A DNA stretch of 64,000 nt from Massilia agilis (lineage in GTDB: Bacteria; Pseudomonadota; Gammaproteobacteria; Burkholderiales; Burkholderiaceae_D): the NCBI RefSeq assembly GCF_024756255.1, contig NZ_JANUHB010000004.1, forward strand, positions 62,001-126,000, read 5' to 3'. Below, piece by piece: positions 16,669 to 27,496 of this stretch; the first letter of the stretch is position 1; every line of letters begins with the position of its first letter. A program made the position numbers and the translations under genes. Under the pieces are notes generated by a model. The model made no database searches and had not been told where the DNA came from. It saw only the letters and a program-made list of their open reading frames with translations.

Positions 16669-17418
16669 ATGAGCCACCACCGTTCGGTCGCCGAAGCGCA
16701 TGCCCGCTGCGACCAGCACGACCCGCTTGCCTGGCGCAAGGGCTTTCGCGACGGCCTGCCGCTGCTCTTGGGCATTGGCGCCTGGGCCGTGGTGGTTGGC
16801 GTGGCCATGGTCAAGACCGGGCTGACGGCCTGGCAGGCCAGTGGTATGACCCTGCTCGTGTACGCCGGTTCCGCGCAGCTTGCCTCGCTGCCACTGATGG
16901 CCGCCCACGCGCCGCTGTGGGTGATCTTTGCCACCGCGCTGGTCGTCAACCTGCGCTTCGTCATCTTTTCCGCGCTGCTGGCCCCGCACTTTGCCCACTT
17001 GCACTGGCGCCAGCGCTTCCTGCTCAGCTTTATCGCCGGCGACATGACCGTCGCCCTGTACTTACAGCGCTATCCGGACCCGTCCCCGGTGCCCGGCAAG
17101 CTGTCCTACCTGAAAGGGCTGCTGTATCCCAACTGGGTCGTCTGGCAGCTGTGCTGCCTGGTCGGCATCCTGCTCGGCAGCGCCGTTCCCGCCAGCTGGG
17201 GCCTCGATTTCGCCGGTACGCTGGCGATCCTGTGCATGACGGTGCCGCTGGTGACCAGCAATGCTGCGCTGTGCGGGGTGGCGGTGGCCGGCGCGGTTGC
17301 CGTGATCGCGGACCCGCTGCCGTACAAGCTGGGCCTGCTGCTGGCCGTGCTGGGCGGCATGGTGACCGCGATGGTGGTCGAGGAAACCAACGAGAAACGA
17401 AAGGCGCGCCGTGGCTGA
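16669..17418 (+). CDS. azlC: AzlC-type branched-chain amino acid exporter, large subunit
   Basis: A 249-residue membrane protein with the AzlC/YgaZ pattern: FRDGLPLLLGIGAWAVVVGVA, LLVYAGSAQLASLPLM, LVVNLRFVIFSALLAPH and a C-terminal pair of hydrophobic helices ending VVEETNEKRKARRG. Together with AzlD/YgaH it exports branched-chain amino acids or analogues. The ATG at 16669 gives the proper hydrophilic N-terminus; the long in-frame extension upstream is not family-like. It overlaps azlD by 8 bases. Confidence 0.95.
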   Translation: MSHHRSVAEAHARCDQHDPLAWRKGFRDGLPLLLGIGAWAVVVGVAMVKTGLTAWQASGMTLLVYAGSAQLASLPLMAAHAPLWVIFATALVVNLRFVIFSALLAPHFAHLHWRQRFLLSFIAGDMTVALYLQRYPDPSPVPGKLSYLKGLLYPNWVVWQLCCLVGILLGSAVPASWGLDFAGTLAILCMTVPLVTSNAALCGVAVAGAVAVIADPLPYKLGLLLAVLGGMVTAMVVEETNEKRKARRG

Positions 17419-17755
17419 TTGGGAAGTCTGGCTCGTCATCGTGCTGCTGGCCATCTCGACCGCCCTCACGCGCAGCGGGATCGTGCTGCTCGGCCATCGG
17501 GTGGCCATCCCCAAGCGGGTGCAGGAGATGCTGCGCTTTGCCCCGGCCTGCGCGCTGGCGGCCATCGTCGTGCCCGACCTGGTGCATGGCGGCAGCGGTG
17601 AACTGCACCTGAGCCTGGCCAATCCGCGCCTGGTCGCGGGCGTGTTGTCGTTGGGCTTTTACTTGCTCCGCCGGAACATGCTGCAGACCATCGGCTTCGG
17701 CATGCTGGCCTTCACACTGTTGCGCGTCTTCCACGTTTTTGGCGCGGTGGCCTAA
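17411..17755 (+). CDS. azlD: AzlD-type branched-chain amino acid exporter, small subunit
   Basis: A 114-residue protein with three to four membrane helices. WEVWLVIVLLAISTALTRSGIVLLG and the segment VQEMLRFAPACALAAIVVPDLV are typical of AzlD/YgaH. The GTG start at 17411 lies inside the end of azlC, so the two subunits are translated together. A gap of 42 bases separates it from pgk. Confidence 0.93.
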   Translation: MADWEVWLVIVLLAISTALTRSGIVLLGHRVAIPKRVQEMLRFAPACALAAIVVPDLVHGGSGELHLSLANPRLVAGVLSLGFYLLRRNMLQTIGFGMLAFTLLRVFHVFGAVA

Positions 17756-17797
17756 GGTAGAATATCAATTTTTCACCATCCCACTGCTGAGCAAGCC

Positions 17798-19003
<1,206 letters not shown>

Positions 19004-19011
19004 GCAGACCC

Positions 19012-19043
19012 AGCGCAGTTCCGGACGGCTGCGCTTTTTCTTT
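19012..19043 (+). terminator. Rho-independent terminator between pgk and pyk
   Basis: AGCGCAG at 19012-19018 pairs with CTGCGCT at 19029-19035, followed by TTTTCTTTT. It lies 8 bases after the pgk stop and 16 bases before the pyk start. Confidence 0.7.
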
Positions 19044-19059
19044 TCTGAAGGATCCCTTT

Positions 19060-20508
19060 ATGCAACGTGGCACCAAGATCGTCGCAACCATCGGCCCCGC
19101 TTCCTCTGATTTCGATGTCCTCGTCCGGATGATTCGAGCGGGCGTGGACGTGGTGCGCCTGAACTTTTCACACGGGCGTGCCCAGGACCATATCGACCGT
19201 GCCAACCTGGTGCGGCGCGCGGCCGCCGAATGCGGGCGCGAAGTGGCGATCATGGCCGACATGCAGGGTCCGAAAATCCGCATCGGCAAGTTCGAGAACA
19301 ACAAGATCGAACTTGCCAACGGCGACAAATTCATCCTCGACGCCCGGTACGGCGACAACGGCGAGCTGGGCAACCAGGAGCGCGTGGGCCTGGACTACAA
19401 GGCGCTGCCGCGCGACGTGCGCCCCGGCGACACGCTGCTGCTCAACGACGGCCTGATCGTGCTGATCGTCGACAAAATCGCCGGCCACGAGATCCACACC
19501 ACGGTCAAGGTCGGCGGCGAGCTGTCCAACAACAAGGGCATCAACCGCCTGGGCGGCGGCCTGACCGCGCCCGCGCTGACCGCCAAGGACATGGAAGACA
19601 TCAAGACCGCGATGCGCTTCCAGGCCGACTACCTGGCCATCTCGTTCCCCAAGAGCGCCACCGACATGGAAATGGCGCGCCAGCTGGCCAACATCGCTGG
19701 CGAGCCCTACCACCACAAGCCGCTGATGATCGCCAAGATCGAGCGCGCCGAAGCCATTCCCGTGCTGCAGGAAATCCTCGACGCCTCCGACGGCATCATG
19801 GTCGCGCGCGGCGACCTGGCGGTGGAAGTGGGCAACGCCGCGGTGCCGGCGCTGCAAAAGCGCATGATCCAGATGGCGCGCGACTCGAACAAGCTGGCCA
19901 TCACCGCGACCCAGATGATGGAGTCGATGATCGTGAACGCCGTACCGACCCGCGCCGAGGTGTCGGACGTGGCCAACGCCGTGCTGGACGGTACCGACGC
20001 CGTGATGACCTCGGCCGAAACCGCCGCCGGCAAGTACCCGGTCGAGACCGTCGAAATGATGTCGGCCATCTGCCTGGAAGCCGAGCGCTCCGAGTACAAC
20101 AAGCTCGAAGCGGACTTCCTGAACGTGCAGTTCACCCGCATCGACCAGTCGATTGCCTACGCAACCTTGTTCACGGCCCACCACCTGAACGTGAAGGCGA
20201 TCGTCGCCCTGACCGAGTCCGGCTCCACCGCGCTGTGGATGAGCCGGCACCGCGTCAACACCCCGATTTTCGCGCTGACCCCGTCCCAGACGACGCAGCG
20301 CAAGGCATCGTTGTATCGTAACGTGCAAGCTTTCCACCTGCAGCAGGAGGGCGGCAGCCACGCCGTGCTGGCCAAGGCCGAAGAGCTCCTGATGAGCGTG
20401 GGCGTGGTCAAAAAGGGCGACATGATCGTCGTGACCTGGGGCTCGCCGATGGGCCAGGCGGGCAGCACCAACGCCCTGAAGATCGTGCGGGTAGGCGAAT
20501 ACGAATAA
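19060..20508 (+). CDS. pyk: Pyruvate kinase
   Basis: The 482-residue enzyme converts phosphoenolpyruvate and ADP to pyruvate and ATP. RGTKIVATIGPASS starts the barrel. MIAKIERAEAI holds the catalytic lysine and metal-binding Glu, and IMVARGDLAVEVG and ATQMMESMI are the remaining active-site signatures. The last 120 residues form the regulatory domain. The length fits the PykA type. ATG 19060 follows a GAAGGA site; a long in-frame upstream extension runs through pgk in another frame and is not real. Confidence 0.98.
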   Translation: MQRGTKIVATIGPASSDFDVLVRMIRAGVDVVRLNFSHGRAQDHIDRANLVRRAAAECGREVAIMADMQGPKIRIGKFENNKIELANGDKFILDARYGDNGELGNQERVGLDYKALPRDVRPGDTLLLNDGLIVLIVDKIAGHEIHTTVKVGGELSNNKGINRLGGGLTAPALTAKDMEDIKTAMRFQADYLAISFPKSATDMEMARQLANIAGEPYHHKPLMIAKIERAEAIPVLQEILDASDGIMVARGDLAVEVGNAAVPALQKRMIQMARDSNKLAITATQMMESMIVNAVPTRAEVSDVANAVLDGTDAVMTSAETAAGKYPVETVEMMSAICLEAERSEYNKLEADFLNVQFTRIDQSIAYATLFTAHHLNVKAIVALTESGSTALWMSRHRVNTPIFALTPSQTTQRKASLYRNVQAFHLQQEGGSHAVLAKAEELLMSVGVVKKGDMIVVTWGSPMGQAGSTNALKIVRVGEYE

Positions 20509-20538
20509 CAGGTTTTTTATTATTTTTGGAGTTCAACC

Positions 20539-21603
20539 ATGGCACTCGTATCAATGCGTCAGCTGCTGGACCACGCCGCCGAAAACGGCTATGGCCTTCC
20601 GGCATTCAACGTCAACAATCTTGAGCAGGTGCAGGCCATCATGGCCGCTGCCGACGCCGTCGGCGCGCCGGTGATCATGCAAGCCTCGGCCGGCGCCCGC
20701 AAGTACGCCGGCGAAGCCTTCCTGCGCCACCTGATCGAGGCGGCGGTGGAAGCCTACCCGCACATCCCGGTCGTCATGCACCAGGACCACGGCCAGTCGC
20801 CGGCCGTCTGCATGGCCGCGATCCGCTCGGGCTTCACCTCGGTCATGATGGACGGCTCGCTGCAGGCCGACGGCAAGAGCGTGGCCAGCTACGAATACAA
20901 CGTGGGCGTGTCCAAGGAAGTGGTCAAGTTCTCGCACGCGATCGGCGTGACCGTCGAGGCCGAACTGGGCGTGCTCGGCTCGCTCGAGACCATGAAGGGC
21001 GACAAGGAAGACGGCCACGGCGCCGAGGGCACCATGACCCGCGAGCAGCTGCTCACCGACGTCAACCAGGCCGCCGACTTCGTTGCGCAGACCCAGTGCG
21101 ACGCGCTGGCGATTGCCATCGGCACCTCGCACGGCGCCTACAAGTTCACCCGCAAGCCGACCGGCGACATCCTGGCGATCGACCGCATCAAGGAAATCCA
21201 CGCGCGCATCCCCAACACCCACCTGGTGATGCACGGCTCGTCGTCGGTGCCGCAAGACCTGTTGGCCATCATCCGCGAATTCGGCGGCGACATGAAGGAA
21301 ACCTATGGCGTGCCGGTCGAAGAGATCCAGGAAGGCATCCGCCACGGTGTTCGCAAGATCAATATCGACACCGACATCCGCCTGGCGATGACCGCTGCGA
21401 TCCGCCAGTATATGGCGCAGAATCCGTCCAAGTTCGACCCGCGCGACTACCTCAAGCCGGCGCGCGAAGCGGCCATGAAGATCTGCAAGGAGCGCTACAT
21501 CGCCTTCGGCTGCGAAGGCCAGGCTGCCAAGATCAAGCCGATGCCGCTCGAGAAGATCGCTGAGCGCTACAAGGCCGGTGAGCTGGCCCAGATCGTGAAG
21601 TGA
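20539..21603 (+). CDS. fba: Class II fructose-bisphosphate aldolase (CbbA subtype)
   Basis: The 354-residue zinc-dependent aldolase interconverts fructose 1,6-bisphosphate with two triose phosphates. Zinc ligands are seen in [20 protein letters not shown] and [10 protein letters not shown]; the second metal/catalytic region is VEAELGVLG. The subtype with residues ending AQIVK is the one usually called CbbA or Fba in Burkholderiales. A GGAG site precedes the start. It lies 30 bases behind pyk and is followed by a perfect palindrome and a repeat element. Confidence 0.98.
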   Translation: MALVSMRQLLDHAAENGYGLPAFNVNNLEQVQAIMAAADAVGAPVIMQASAGARKYAGEAFLRHLIEAAVEAYPHIPVVMHQDHGQSPAVCMAAIRSGFTSVMMDGSLQADGKSVASYEYNVGVSKEVVKFSHAIGVTVEAELGVLGSLETMKGDKEDGHGAEGTMTREQLLTDVNQAADFVAQTQCDALAIAIGTSHGAYKFTRKPTGDILAIDRIKEIHARIPNTHLVMHGSSSVPQDLLAIIREFGGDMKETYGVPVEEIQEGIRHGVRKINIDTDIRLAMTAAIRQYMAQNPSKFDPRDYLKPAREAAMKICKERYIAFGCEGQAAKIKPMPLEKIAERYKAGELAQIVK

Positions 21604-21611
21604 AGTAAAAT

Positions 21612-21639
21612 GACGTTTTTCGGGCGCCCGAAAAACGTC
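21612..21639. repeat. Perfect 28-base palindrome behind fba
   Basis: GACGTTTTTCGGGC is followed immediately by its exact reverse complement, giving a 14-base-pair inverted repeat without a loop, 8 bases after the fba stop codon. It runs into the family-2 repeat at 21635. It may act as a transcription terminator or RNA 3' end structure, although no T-run follows. Confidence 0.75.
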
Positions 21640-21664
21640 GTTCCCGCGCAGGCGGGAACCCAGG
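21635..21664. repeat. Palindromic repeat element, family 2 (half copy)
   Basis: ACGTCGTTCCCGCGCAGG and the following GCGGGAACCCAGG match the left half of the copy at 25403 (TTCCCGCGCAGGCGGGAA hairpin). The right half is not recognisable. It lies between fba and purC. Confidence 0.75.
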
Positions 21665-21754
21665 TTTGATTCCCGCGCTGGCGCTGGCCGGCCGGGAGGC
21701 CGATTCGACCGGCGGGCGTTCCCCGCCGGTTTTGCGTTTTTTCGATACCCTTCT

Positions 21755-22651
21755 ATGAACAGCCTCTACCAATCCACTATCCAGTCCCTGCCGCTGCTGG
21801 GCCGCGGCAAGGTGCGCGACAACTATGCAGTGGGCGACGACAAGATCCTGATCGTCACCACCGACCGCCTGTCGGCCTTCGACGTCGTGATGAACGAGCC
21901 GATCCCCGGCAAGGGCATGGTGCTCAACCAGATGACCAACTTCTGGTTCGACAAGCTCGGCCACATCGTGCCGAACCACCTGACCGGCATCGAGCCGGAA
22001 AGCGTGGTGCGCCCGGACGAAGTGGAGCAGGTCAAGGGCCGCGCGGTCGTGGCCAAGCGCCTCAAGCCGATCCTGGTCGAGGCGGTGGTGCGCGGCTACA
22101 TCATCGGCTCGGGCTGGAAGGACTACCAGGCCAGCGGCGCCATCTGCGGCATCACCCTGCCGCAAGGCCTGCGCCAGGCCGACAAGCTGCCCGAACCGCT
22201 GTTCACCCCGGCCGCCAAGGCCGACCTGGGCGAGCACGATGAGAACATCAGCTTTGAAGAGATGGAAAAGCGCATCGGCGCCGAACTGGCGCGCAAGATC
22301 CGCGACATCAGCATCCAGCTGTACAAGACCGCGGCCGACTACGCCGCCACCCGCGGCATCATCATCGCCGACACCAAGTTCGAGTTCGGCCTGGACGAGA
22401 ACAATGTGCTGCACCTGATGGACGAAGTGCTGACCGCCGACTCGTCGCGCTTCTGGCCGGCCGACTCGTACGCGCCGGGCATGAGCCCGCCGTCGTTCGA
22501 CAAGCAGTTCGTGCGCGACTACCTCGAGACGCTGAAGGACTGGAACAAGACCGCGCCCGCGCCGGCACTGCCGCAGGACGTGATCGAAAAGACCCAGGCC
22601 AAGTACTTCGAGGCGATCGAGCGCCTGACCGGCGAAAAGCTGAAGGCCTGA
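21755..22651 (+). CDS. purC: Phosphoribosylaminoimidazole-succinocarboxamide synthase
   Basis: The 298-residue SAICAR synthase joins aspartate to CAIR in purine synthesis. Conserved parts are [61 protein letters not shown] and the C-terminal [16 protein letters not shown]...[15 protein letters not shown]. The length is that of the long proteobacterial form. It is followed after 4 bases by purE and then purK, an operon for three purine steps. Confidence 0.99.
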   Translation: MNSLYQSTIQSLPLLGRGKVRDNYAVGDDKILIVTTDRLSAFDVVMNEPIPGKGMVLNQMTNFWFDKLGHIVPNHLTGIEPESVVRPDEVEQVKGRAVVAKRLKPILVEAVVRGYIIGSGWKDYQASGAICGITLPQGLRQADKLPEPLFTPAAKADLGEHDENISFEEMEKRIGAELARKIRDISIQLYKTAADYAATRGIIIADTKFEFGLDENNVLHLMDEVLTADSSRFWPADSYAPGMSPPSFDKQFVRDYLETLKDWNKTAPAPALPQDVIEKTQAKYFEAIERLTGEKLKA

Positions 22652-22655
22652 CGCG

Positions 22656-23156
22656 ATGGCCGAGCAAGCAAAGCCGCTGGTCGGCGTGATCATGGGCTCG
22701 TCCTCGGACTGGGACGTGATGCAGCATGCGGTCGCCATCCTCAAGCAGTTCGGCGTGCCGCACGAGGCGCAGGTGATCTCCGCGCACCGCATGCCGGACG
22801 AAATGTTCGCGTATGCCGAACAGGCGCGCGCGCGCGGCCTGCGCGCCATCATCGCCGGCGCCGGCGGTGCGGCCCACCTGCCGGGCATGGTGGCCGCCAA
22901 GACCATCGTGCCGGTGCTGGGCGTGCCGGTGCCGTCCAAGTACCTGCGCGGCGAAGACTCGCTGCTGTCGATCGTCCAGATGCCCAAGGGCGTGCCGGTG
23001 TCCACCTTCGCCATCGGCGAGGCGGGCGCGGCCAACGCGGCCCTGACCGCGGTGGCGATCATCGCCGCGAACGACGACGCGCTTGCAGCCAGGCTGCTGG
23101 CGTTCCGCGGCGAGCAGACTGCGGCCGCCAAGGCCATGACCCTCCCGACCGTATGA
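22656..23156 (+). CDS. purE: 5-(carboxyamino)imidazole ribonucleotide mutase
   Basis: The 166-residue class I PurE shifts the carboxyl group of N5-CAIR to give CAIR. The motif [13 protein letters not shown] forms the phosphate site, followed by [12 protein letters not shown] with the catalytic His and [13 protein letters not shown]. It overlaps purK by four bases (ATGA), so translation of the two is coupled. Confidence 0.99.
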   Translation: MAEQAKPLVGVIMGSSSDWDVMQHAVAILKQFGVPHEAQVISAHRMPDEMFAYAEQARARGLRAIIAGAGGAAHLPGMVAAKTIVPVLGVPVPSKYLRGEDSLLSIVQMPKGVPVSTFAIGEAGAANAALTAVAIIAANDDALAARLLAFRGEQTAAAKAMTLPTV

Positions 23157-24331
23157 GCGACAAGCAGCAGACTCCCTTCCTCCCGCCGGCCTGGCTCGGC
23201 GTGATGGGTGGCGGCCAGCTGGGCCGCATGTTCGCCCACGCCGCGCAGGCGATGGGCTACCGCGTCGCCGTGCTCGAACCGTCGCGCGACTGCCCGGCCG
23301 GGCACGCAGCCAACCGCGTGGTCGAGGCGGCCTACCAGGATGCGAAAGGCCTGGACGAACTGGCTGCGCAGTGCGTGGCCGTGACCACCGAATTCGAGAA
23401 CGTGCCGGCCGAAAGCCTGTCGCGCCTGGCGCAGCAAGTGTTCGTGGCGCCGGGCGCGTCGTGCGTGTCGGTGGCGCAGGATCGCATCCTCGAAAAGCGC
23501 TTCTTCGTCGAGTGCGCGCCGCATTCGGGCGTGATGCCGGCGCCGCACAAGGCGATCGGCTCGCATGCGGATGTCGACGCCATCCCCGACGAGCTCCTGC
23601 CCGGCATCCTGAAAACCGTGCGCATGGGCTACGACGGCAAGGGCCAGGTGCGTGTGAAAACGCGCGAGGACGTGCGCGCAGCATTCGACGCGATGGGCGG
23701 CGTGACCTGCCTGCTCGAGAAGATGCTGCCGCTGGCGTACGAAGTTTCCGTGCTCACCGCACGCGGCGCCGATGGCGCATCGGTGGTCTACCCGATCGCC
23801 GAGAACGTGCACCGCGACGGCATCCTGTTCACCACCACCGTGCCGGGCCCGAACGTGTCCGCCGCATGCGCGAAGAAGGCGCAGGACGCGGCAACGGCAA
23901 TGATCGCGCAGCTGGGCTACGTGGGTGTGCTGTGCATCGAGTTCTTCGTGCTGCAGGACGGCTCGCTGGTGGTCAACGAGATGGCCCCGCGCCCGCACAA
24001 CAGCGGTCACTACACCATCGACGCCTGCGTCACCAGCCAGTTTGCGCAGCAGGTACGCGCAATGGCGCGGCTGCCGCTGGGCGATTGTCGCCAGCATTCG
24101 CCGGCGGTGATGCTCAACATCCTCGGCGACATCTGGTATGACGGCGCTGCCCTCCGCGAGCCGGCATGGGACAAAGTGCTGGCGCTGCCCGGCGCCTGCC
24201 TGCACCTGTACGGCAAGGAAGAACCGCGCCGCGGCCGCAAGATGGGCCACGTCACCTTCGTCGCGCCCACGCTGGGCGAAGCGCAAGACCAGCTGCGCGA
24301 GGCTTGCGCCATCCTGGGCATCGCACCGTGA
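23153..24331 (+). CDS. purK: 5-(carboxyamino)imidazole ribonucleotide synthase
   Basis: The 392-residue ATP-grasp enzyme makes N5-CAIR from AIR, bicarbonate and [24 protein letters not shown] is the N-terminal site, [13 protein letters not shown] the ATP-binding loop, and [28 protein letters not shown] spans the metal-binding region and the diagnostic RPHNSGH. It begins inside the end of purE, and its stop overlaps the GTG of the next gene. Confidence 0.99.
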   Translation: MSDKQQTPFLPPAWLGVMGGGQLGRMFAHAAQAMGYRVAVLEPSRDCPAGHAANRVVEAAYQDAKGLDELAAQCVAVTTEFENVPAESLSRLAQQVFVAPGASCVSVAQDRILEKRFFVECAPHSGVMPAPHKAIGSHADVDAIPDELLPGILKTVRMGYDGKGQVRVKTREDVRAAFDAMGGVTCLLEKMLPLAYEVSVLTARGADGASVVYPIAENVHRDGILFTTTVPGPNVSAACAKKAQDAATAMIAQLGYVGVLCIEFFVLQDGSLVVNEMAPRPHNSGHYTIDACVTSQFAQQVRAMARLPLGDCRQHSPAVMLNILGDIWYDGAALREPAWDKVLALPGACLHLYGKEEPRRGRKMGHVTFVAPTLGEAQDQLREACAILGIAP

Positions 24332-25350
24332 ACGGGCAAGGCATCGACCAGGGCGCGGTGCAGGACGCCGCGCGCCTGCTGGAACAGGGCAGGCTGGTCG
24401 CGCTCCCCACCGAGACCGTGTACGGCCTGGGCGCGGACGCCGAGAACCCGGCGGCCGTGGCCAGCATCTACGCGGCCAAGGGGCGTCCGCAGGACCATCC
24501 GGTCATCGTGCACCTGGCGCCCGAGGGCAAACTCGAGCACTGGGCATGCGACATTCCCGACGAAGCGCGCGCACTGGCACGGGCATTCTGGCCCGGGCCG
24601 CTTACCATGATCCTGAAGCGCGCACCTGGCATTCCCGATGCCGTCAGCGGCGGCCAGGACACGATCGGCCTGCGCTGCCCCTCGCATCCGGTGGCGGTGG
24701 CACTGCTGCGCGCCTTCAAGGGCGGGCAGGGCGGCGTCGCGGCGCCGTCGGCCAACAAGTTCGGCCACGTGAGCCCGACCCTGGCCCAGCACGTGCGCGA
24801 CGAGTTCGCGGGCGACGCCAGCGTCGCACTTGTGCTCGATGGTGGCGCGTCGCAGGTGGGCATCGAATCGACCATTGTGGACCTGTCGCGTTTGGCGACG
24901 CACGGCCCGGTGCTGCTGCGGCCCGGCCACGTAGGTGCGGACGCGATCGAGCGCGTGATCGGCCAGCGCCCGGCCGCACCCGACGCCGCCGCGCCGCGCG
25001 CCTCGGGCACACTCGAATCGCACTACGCGCCGAGCACGCCGGTGGTGCTGCAGGAGCGCGCCGCGCTGCCCGACGTTCTCGCACGCCTTGCGGCGGCCGG
25101 CCGCAAGGCTGCGCTGATCCACTTCTCCGACCTGTCCGCAGCCCACGCCGCTGTGCGCCTGCCGGCCAACCCGCAAGGCTACGCACACGACCTGTACGCG
25201 GCGCTGCGCGCGATGGATGGCGTGGGCGCTGACCTGATCCTGGTCGAAGCGCCGCCGCGGGACGACGCCTGGCTGGGCGTGAACGACCGCCTGCGCCGCG
25301 CCGCGCACGGCTCGGCGGGCACTTTGCAGGCGCTGCTCGAAAAACCGTGA
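24328..25350 (+). CDS. L-threonylcarbamoyladenylate synthase (Sua5 type)
   Basis: A 340-residue protein that makes threonylcarbamoyl-AMP from threonine, bicarbonate and ATP for the t6A modification of ANN-decoding tRNAs. The YrdC domain spans residues 5-200 with [39 protein letters not shown] and [13 protein letters not shown]. The C-terminal Sua5 domain (about 230-340) makes it the long form rather than short TsaC. GTG 24328 overlaps the purK stop (GTGA), so it is coupled to the purine operon. A possible weak stem-loop (GCCTT/AAGGC) lies at 25358-25372. Confidence 0.95.
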   Translation: MNGQGIDQGAVQDAARLLEQGRLVALPTETVYGLGADAENPAAVASIYAAKGRPQDHPVIVHLAPEGKLEHWACDIPDEARALARAFWPGPLTMILKRAPGIPDAVSGGQDTIGLRCPSHPVAVALLRAFKGGQGGVAAPSANKFGHVSPTLAQHVRDEFAGDASVALVLDGGASQVGIESTIVDLSRLATHGPVLLRPGHVGADAIERVIGQRPAAPDAAAPRASGTLESHYAPSTPVVLQERAALPDVLARLAAAGRKAALIHFSDLSAAHAAVRLPANPQGYAHDLYAALRAMDGVGADLILVEAPPRDDAWLGVNDRLRRAAHGSAGTLQALLEKP

Positions 25351-25402
25351 TGCGCTAGCCTTAAGCGAAGGCGCCCGGTTCGTTCATCCCCTACCTGTTC
25401 CA

Positions 25403-25514
25403 ACGTCGTTCCCGCGCAGGCGGGAACCCATGCTGAGTTCGAGATGCTCCGGCCGCTGCGCAATCCGCGGCAGGGCAAGCGGTCCATGGGTCCCCGCCTG
25501 CGCGGGGACGACGT
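25403..25514. repeat. Palindromic repeat element, family 2 (complete inverted pair)
   Basis: The left end ACGTCGTTCCCGCGCAGG and the right end CCTGCGCGGGGACGACGT are inverted relative to each other. The TGCTGAG... segment and CATGGGTCC lie inside. The element accounts for about a third of the 358-base gap after the Sua5 gene. The rest (25515-25708) shows no gene or clear signal. Confidence 0.85.
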
Positions 25515-25708
25515 GGTGGTACATCCGTGGCCCACGCGCAACATCCCTCCCGCCAGCCTCATCCGCAGTGGTACGATCCTGAACGAACCCGGCAGTAGTC
25601 CCTGCCGCCACCGAACAATCCCTTCGTCTCATCCCCGCGCCTTGCACCTGCCAGGCAGCCCCGGCGCGTCCGCGCGCCTGCAGACAAGACCCAGCACCAG
25701 GATCGACC

Positions 25709-27208
25709 ATGCGTTACCCGCTCGCCTTCGCCCTTCCACTCCTGCTCGCGGCATGCGGCGGCGGGACCACGGTCGGCGGCACCCCGTCCGGCGTCGCCAA
25801 CCCCACCCCGGTGGCCGCCCCGGCGCGCGGCAGCCTGCTCGCAAGCGCCACCGCGGTGCCGGTGGCGCTGTCGGCCAGCGTGCGCGTGGCCACGGTCCAG
25901 CCGGCGGAAATGGCCGCATTCCTCGAGGCCGCCCAAAGCGGCACCACCGCCATCTCGGGCCCGCCGCAGTGTGCGGTGTCGATCTACCGCGTGCACTACA
26001 ACACCATCGGCGGCGCCGGCGAGGCAACCGACGCCAGCGCGGCCGTGATGGTGCCGTCCGGGACAGGCAGCTCGTGCAGCAATTCGCGACCGGTGCTGCT
26101 GTACGCGCACGGCACCTCGCTGCAAAAGTCGTACGACATGGCCGATATCGCCAACAACACCGAGTCCCGGCTGGCCGCTGCCATCTTTGCCGCGCAAGGC
26201 TTCATCGTGGTTGCGCCCAACTATGCCGGCTATGGCGGCTCCTCGCTCGGCTACCATCCGTACCTGGACCGCGACCAGCAATCGGCCGACATGATCGACG
26301 CCTTGCGCGCCGCGCGCGCCGCGTTCCCGGCGATCGGCGCGCGCGACTCGGGCAAGCTGATGGTGACCGGCTATTCGCAGGGCGGCTACGTGGCGCTGGC
26401 CACCCAGCGCGCGATGCAGGGCGGCGGCGAGTTCGCGGTCACGGCGGCGGCCGGCATGTCCGGCCCCTACGCACTGGCCCGGTTCGGCGACCAGCTGTTT
26501 GGCGGCGCCCCGCGCGACGGCGCGACGGTGGTGGTGCCGCTGCTTATCAATGCAGGCCAGCATGCCGGCGCCGGGCTGTACCGCAATCCGGCCGAGATCT
26601 ATGAGGCGCAGTACGCCGGCGGGATCGTGGACCTGGTGCCGGGCACGCTCGGATCGAGCGAACTGGTCAGCCAGGGCAAGCTGCCGGCCACCGCCCTGTT
26701 TGCGTCCGACTCGATGCCGCAGGCCAGCGGTTACGGCCAGTACTTCGGCGCGGGCAACCTGGTCAGGAGCGACTACCGCGCCGGCTACCTGGCCGACATG
26801 GCCGCCCACCCGTGCAGCCAGGACGCGCGTGCGCCGCTGTCGTGCGCGCCGGCGCAGGCGCTGCGCTCCTGGCTGGTGCGCAACGACTTGCGTAGCTATG
26901 CGCCCAATGTCCCGCTGCTGCTGTGCGGCGGCGACGGCGACCCCACCGTCCCGTATTTCAATACCAGCGACAGCGCCGCCTACTTCCGCGCGCGCGGCGC
27001 CGCCGTGACCGAGCTGAACATCGATTCGTCGATGGACGGCCTGAACGACTTCTTCCGCCTGCCCAAGCTCGGCTTTGCCACCGCCAAGGCGGCGCTGCGC
27101 GCAGCCAGCGGCGGCGACGCGGTGGCGTCCAGCTACCATGCCGGGCTGGTCGCGCCGTTCTGCATGGCGGCCACGCGCGACTGGTTCCAGTCGGTGCTGG
27201 CGCGCTAG
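25709..27208 (+). CDS. Lipoprotein alpha/beta hydrolase (secretory lipase-like)
   Basis: A 499-residue lipoprotein with lipobox LLAAC (Cys16), a GGG start of the mature protein and a Ser/Ala-rich linker. The hydrolase core shows VLLYAHGTSLQ (oxyanion strand), VVAPNYAGYGGSS and the nucleophile elbow GYSQGG with Ser223. A probable acid lies in CGGDGDPTVPY; the histidine is not obvious. The organisation and the cap segment resemble secretory lipases and tannase/feruloyl-esterase-like enzymes of betaproteobacteria. Natural substrate unknown. It appears monocistronic and precedes another lipoprotein esterase. Confidence 0.88.
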   Translation: MRYPLAFALPLLLAACGGGTTVGGTPSGVANPTPVAAPARGSLLASATAVPVALSASVRVATVQPAEMAAFLEAAQSGTTAISGPPQCAVSIYRVHYNTIGGAGEATDASAAVMVPSGTGSSCSNSRPVLLYAHGTSLQKSYDMADIANNTESRLAAAIFAAQGFIVVAPNYAGYGGSSLGYHPYLDRDQQSADMIDALRAARAAFPAIGARDSGKLMVTGYSQGGYVALATQRAMQGGGEFAVTAAAGMSGPYALARFGDQLFGGAPRDGATVVVPLLINAGQHAGAGLYRNPAEIYEAQYAGGIVDLVPGTLGSSELVSQGKLPATALFASDSMPQASGYGQYFGAGNLVRSDYRAGYLADMAAHPCSQDARAPLSCAPAQALRSWLVRNDLRSYAPNVPLLLCGGDGDPTVPYFNTSDSAAYFRARGAAVTELNIDSSMDGLNDFFRLPKLGFATAKAALRAASGGDAVASSYHAGLVAPFCMAATRDWFQSVLAR

Positions 27209-27302
27209 GTGCCGCGCTGGCGTCCCAAAGTTCCCGTGCGCGGGACGTCAACCCGCGGCGCATGAACATTCCTTGAGCCCGGCTATTGCGCGTACAAATT
27301 CG

Positions 27303-27332
27303 TTTAGCGTGCTCGGCCGGCGTTGCTATAAT
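27303..27332 (+). promoter_or_regulatory. Probable promoter of the SGNH lipoprotein gene
   Basis: TATAAT at 27327-27332 is a perfect -10. TTTAGC at 27303-27308 is a weak -35 at 18 bases spacing. It implies a 5' leader of about 158 bases, which contains a small hairpin TTCGCT-ATACA-AGCGAA at 27401-27417. Confidence 0.55.
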
Positions 27333-27496
27333 CGCCACCGCTCCGGCAGCCCATCCGTATTGACGGTCTTGTTGCTGGGAACTAACGTTTTTGCAATGCT
27401 TTCGCTATACAAGCGAACGGAACACTGGCATATTAGTTACGACACGAATAGCACGGGCGTTCGTTTCAACAAGAACATTTAAATTTAGGAGACACA

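Noticed and set aside
19060..19062. Longer pyruvate kinase start inside pgk (in-frame from 18220)
   Set aside because: The extension overlaps pgk, has no pyruvate kinase similarity, and the ATG at 19060 has its own ribosome binding site.
21533..24286. A 917-codon open frame on the minus strand across purC, purE and purK
   Set aside because: Same type of shadow frame; the three plus-strand enzymes are unmistakable and overlap each other as an operon.
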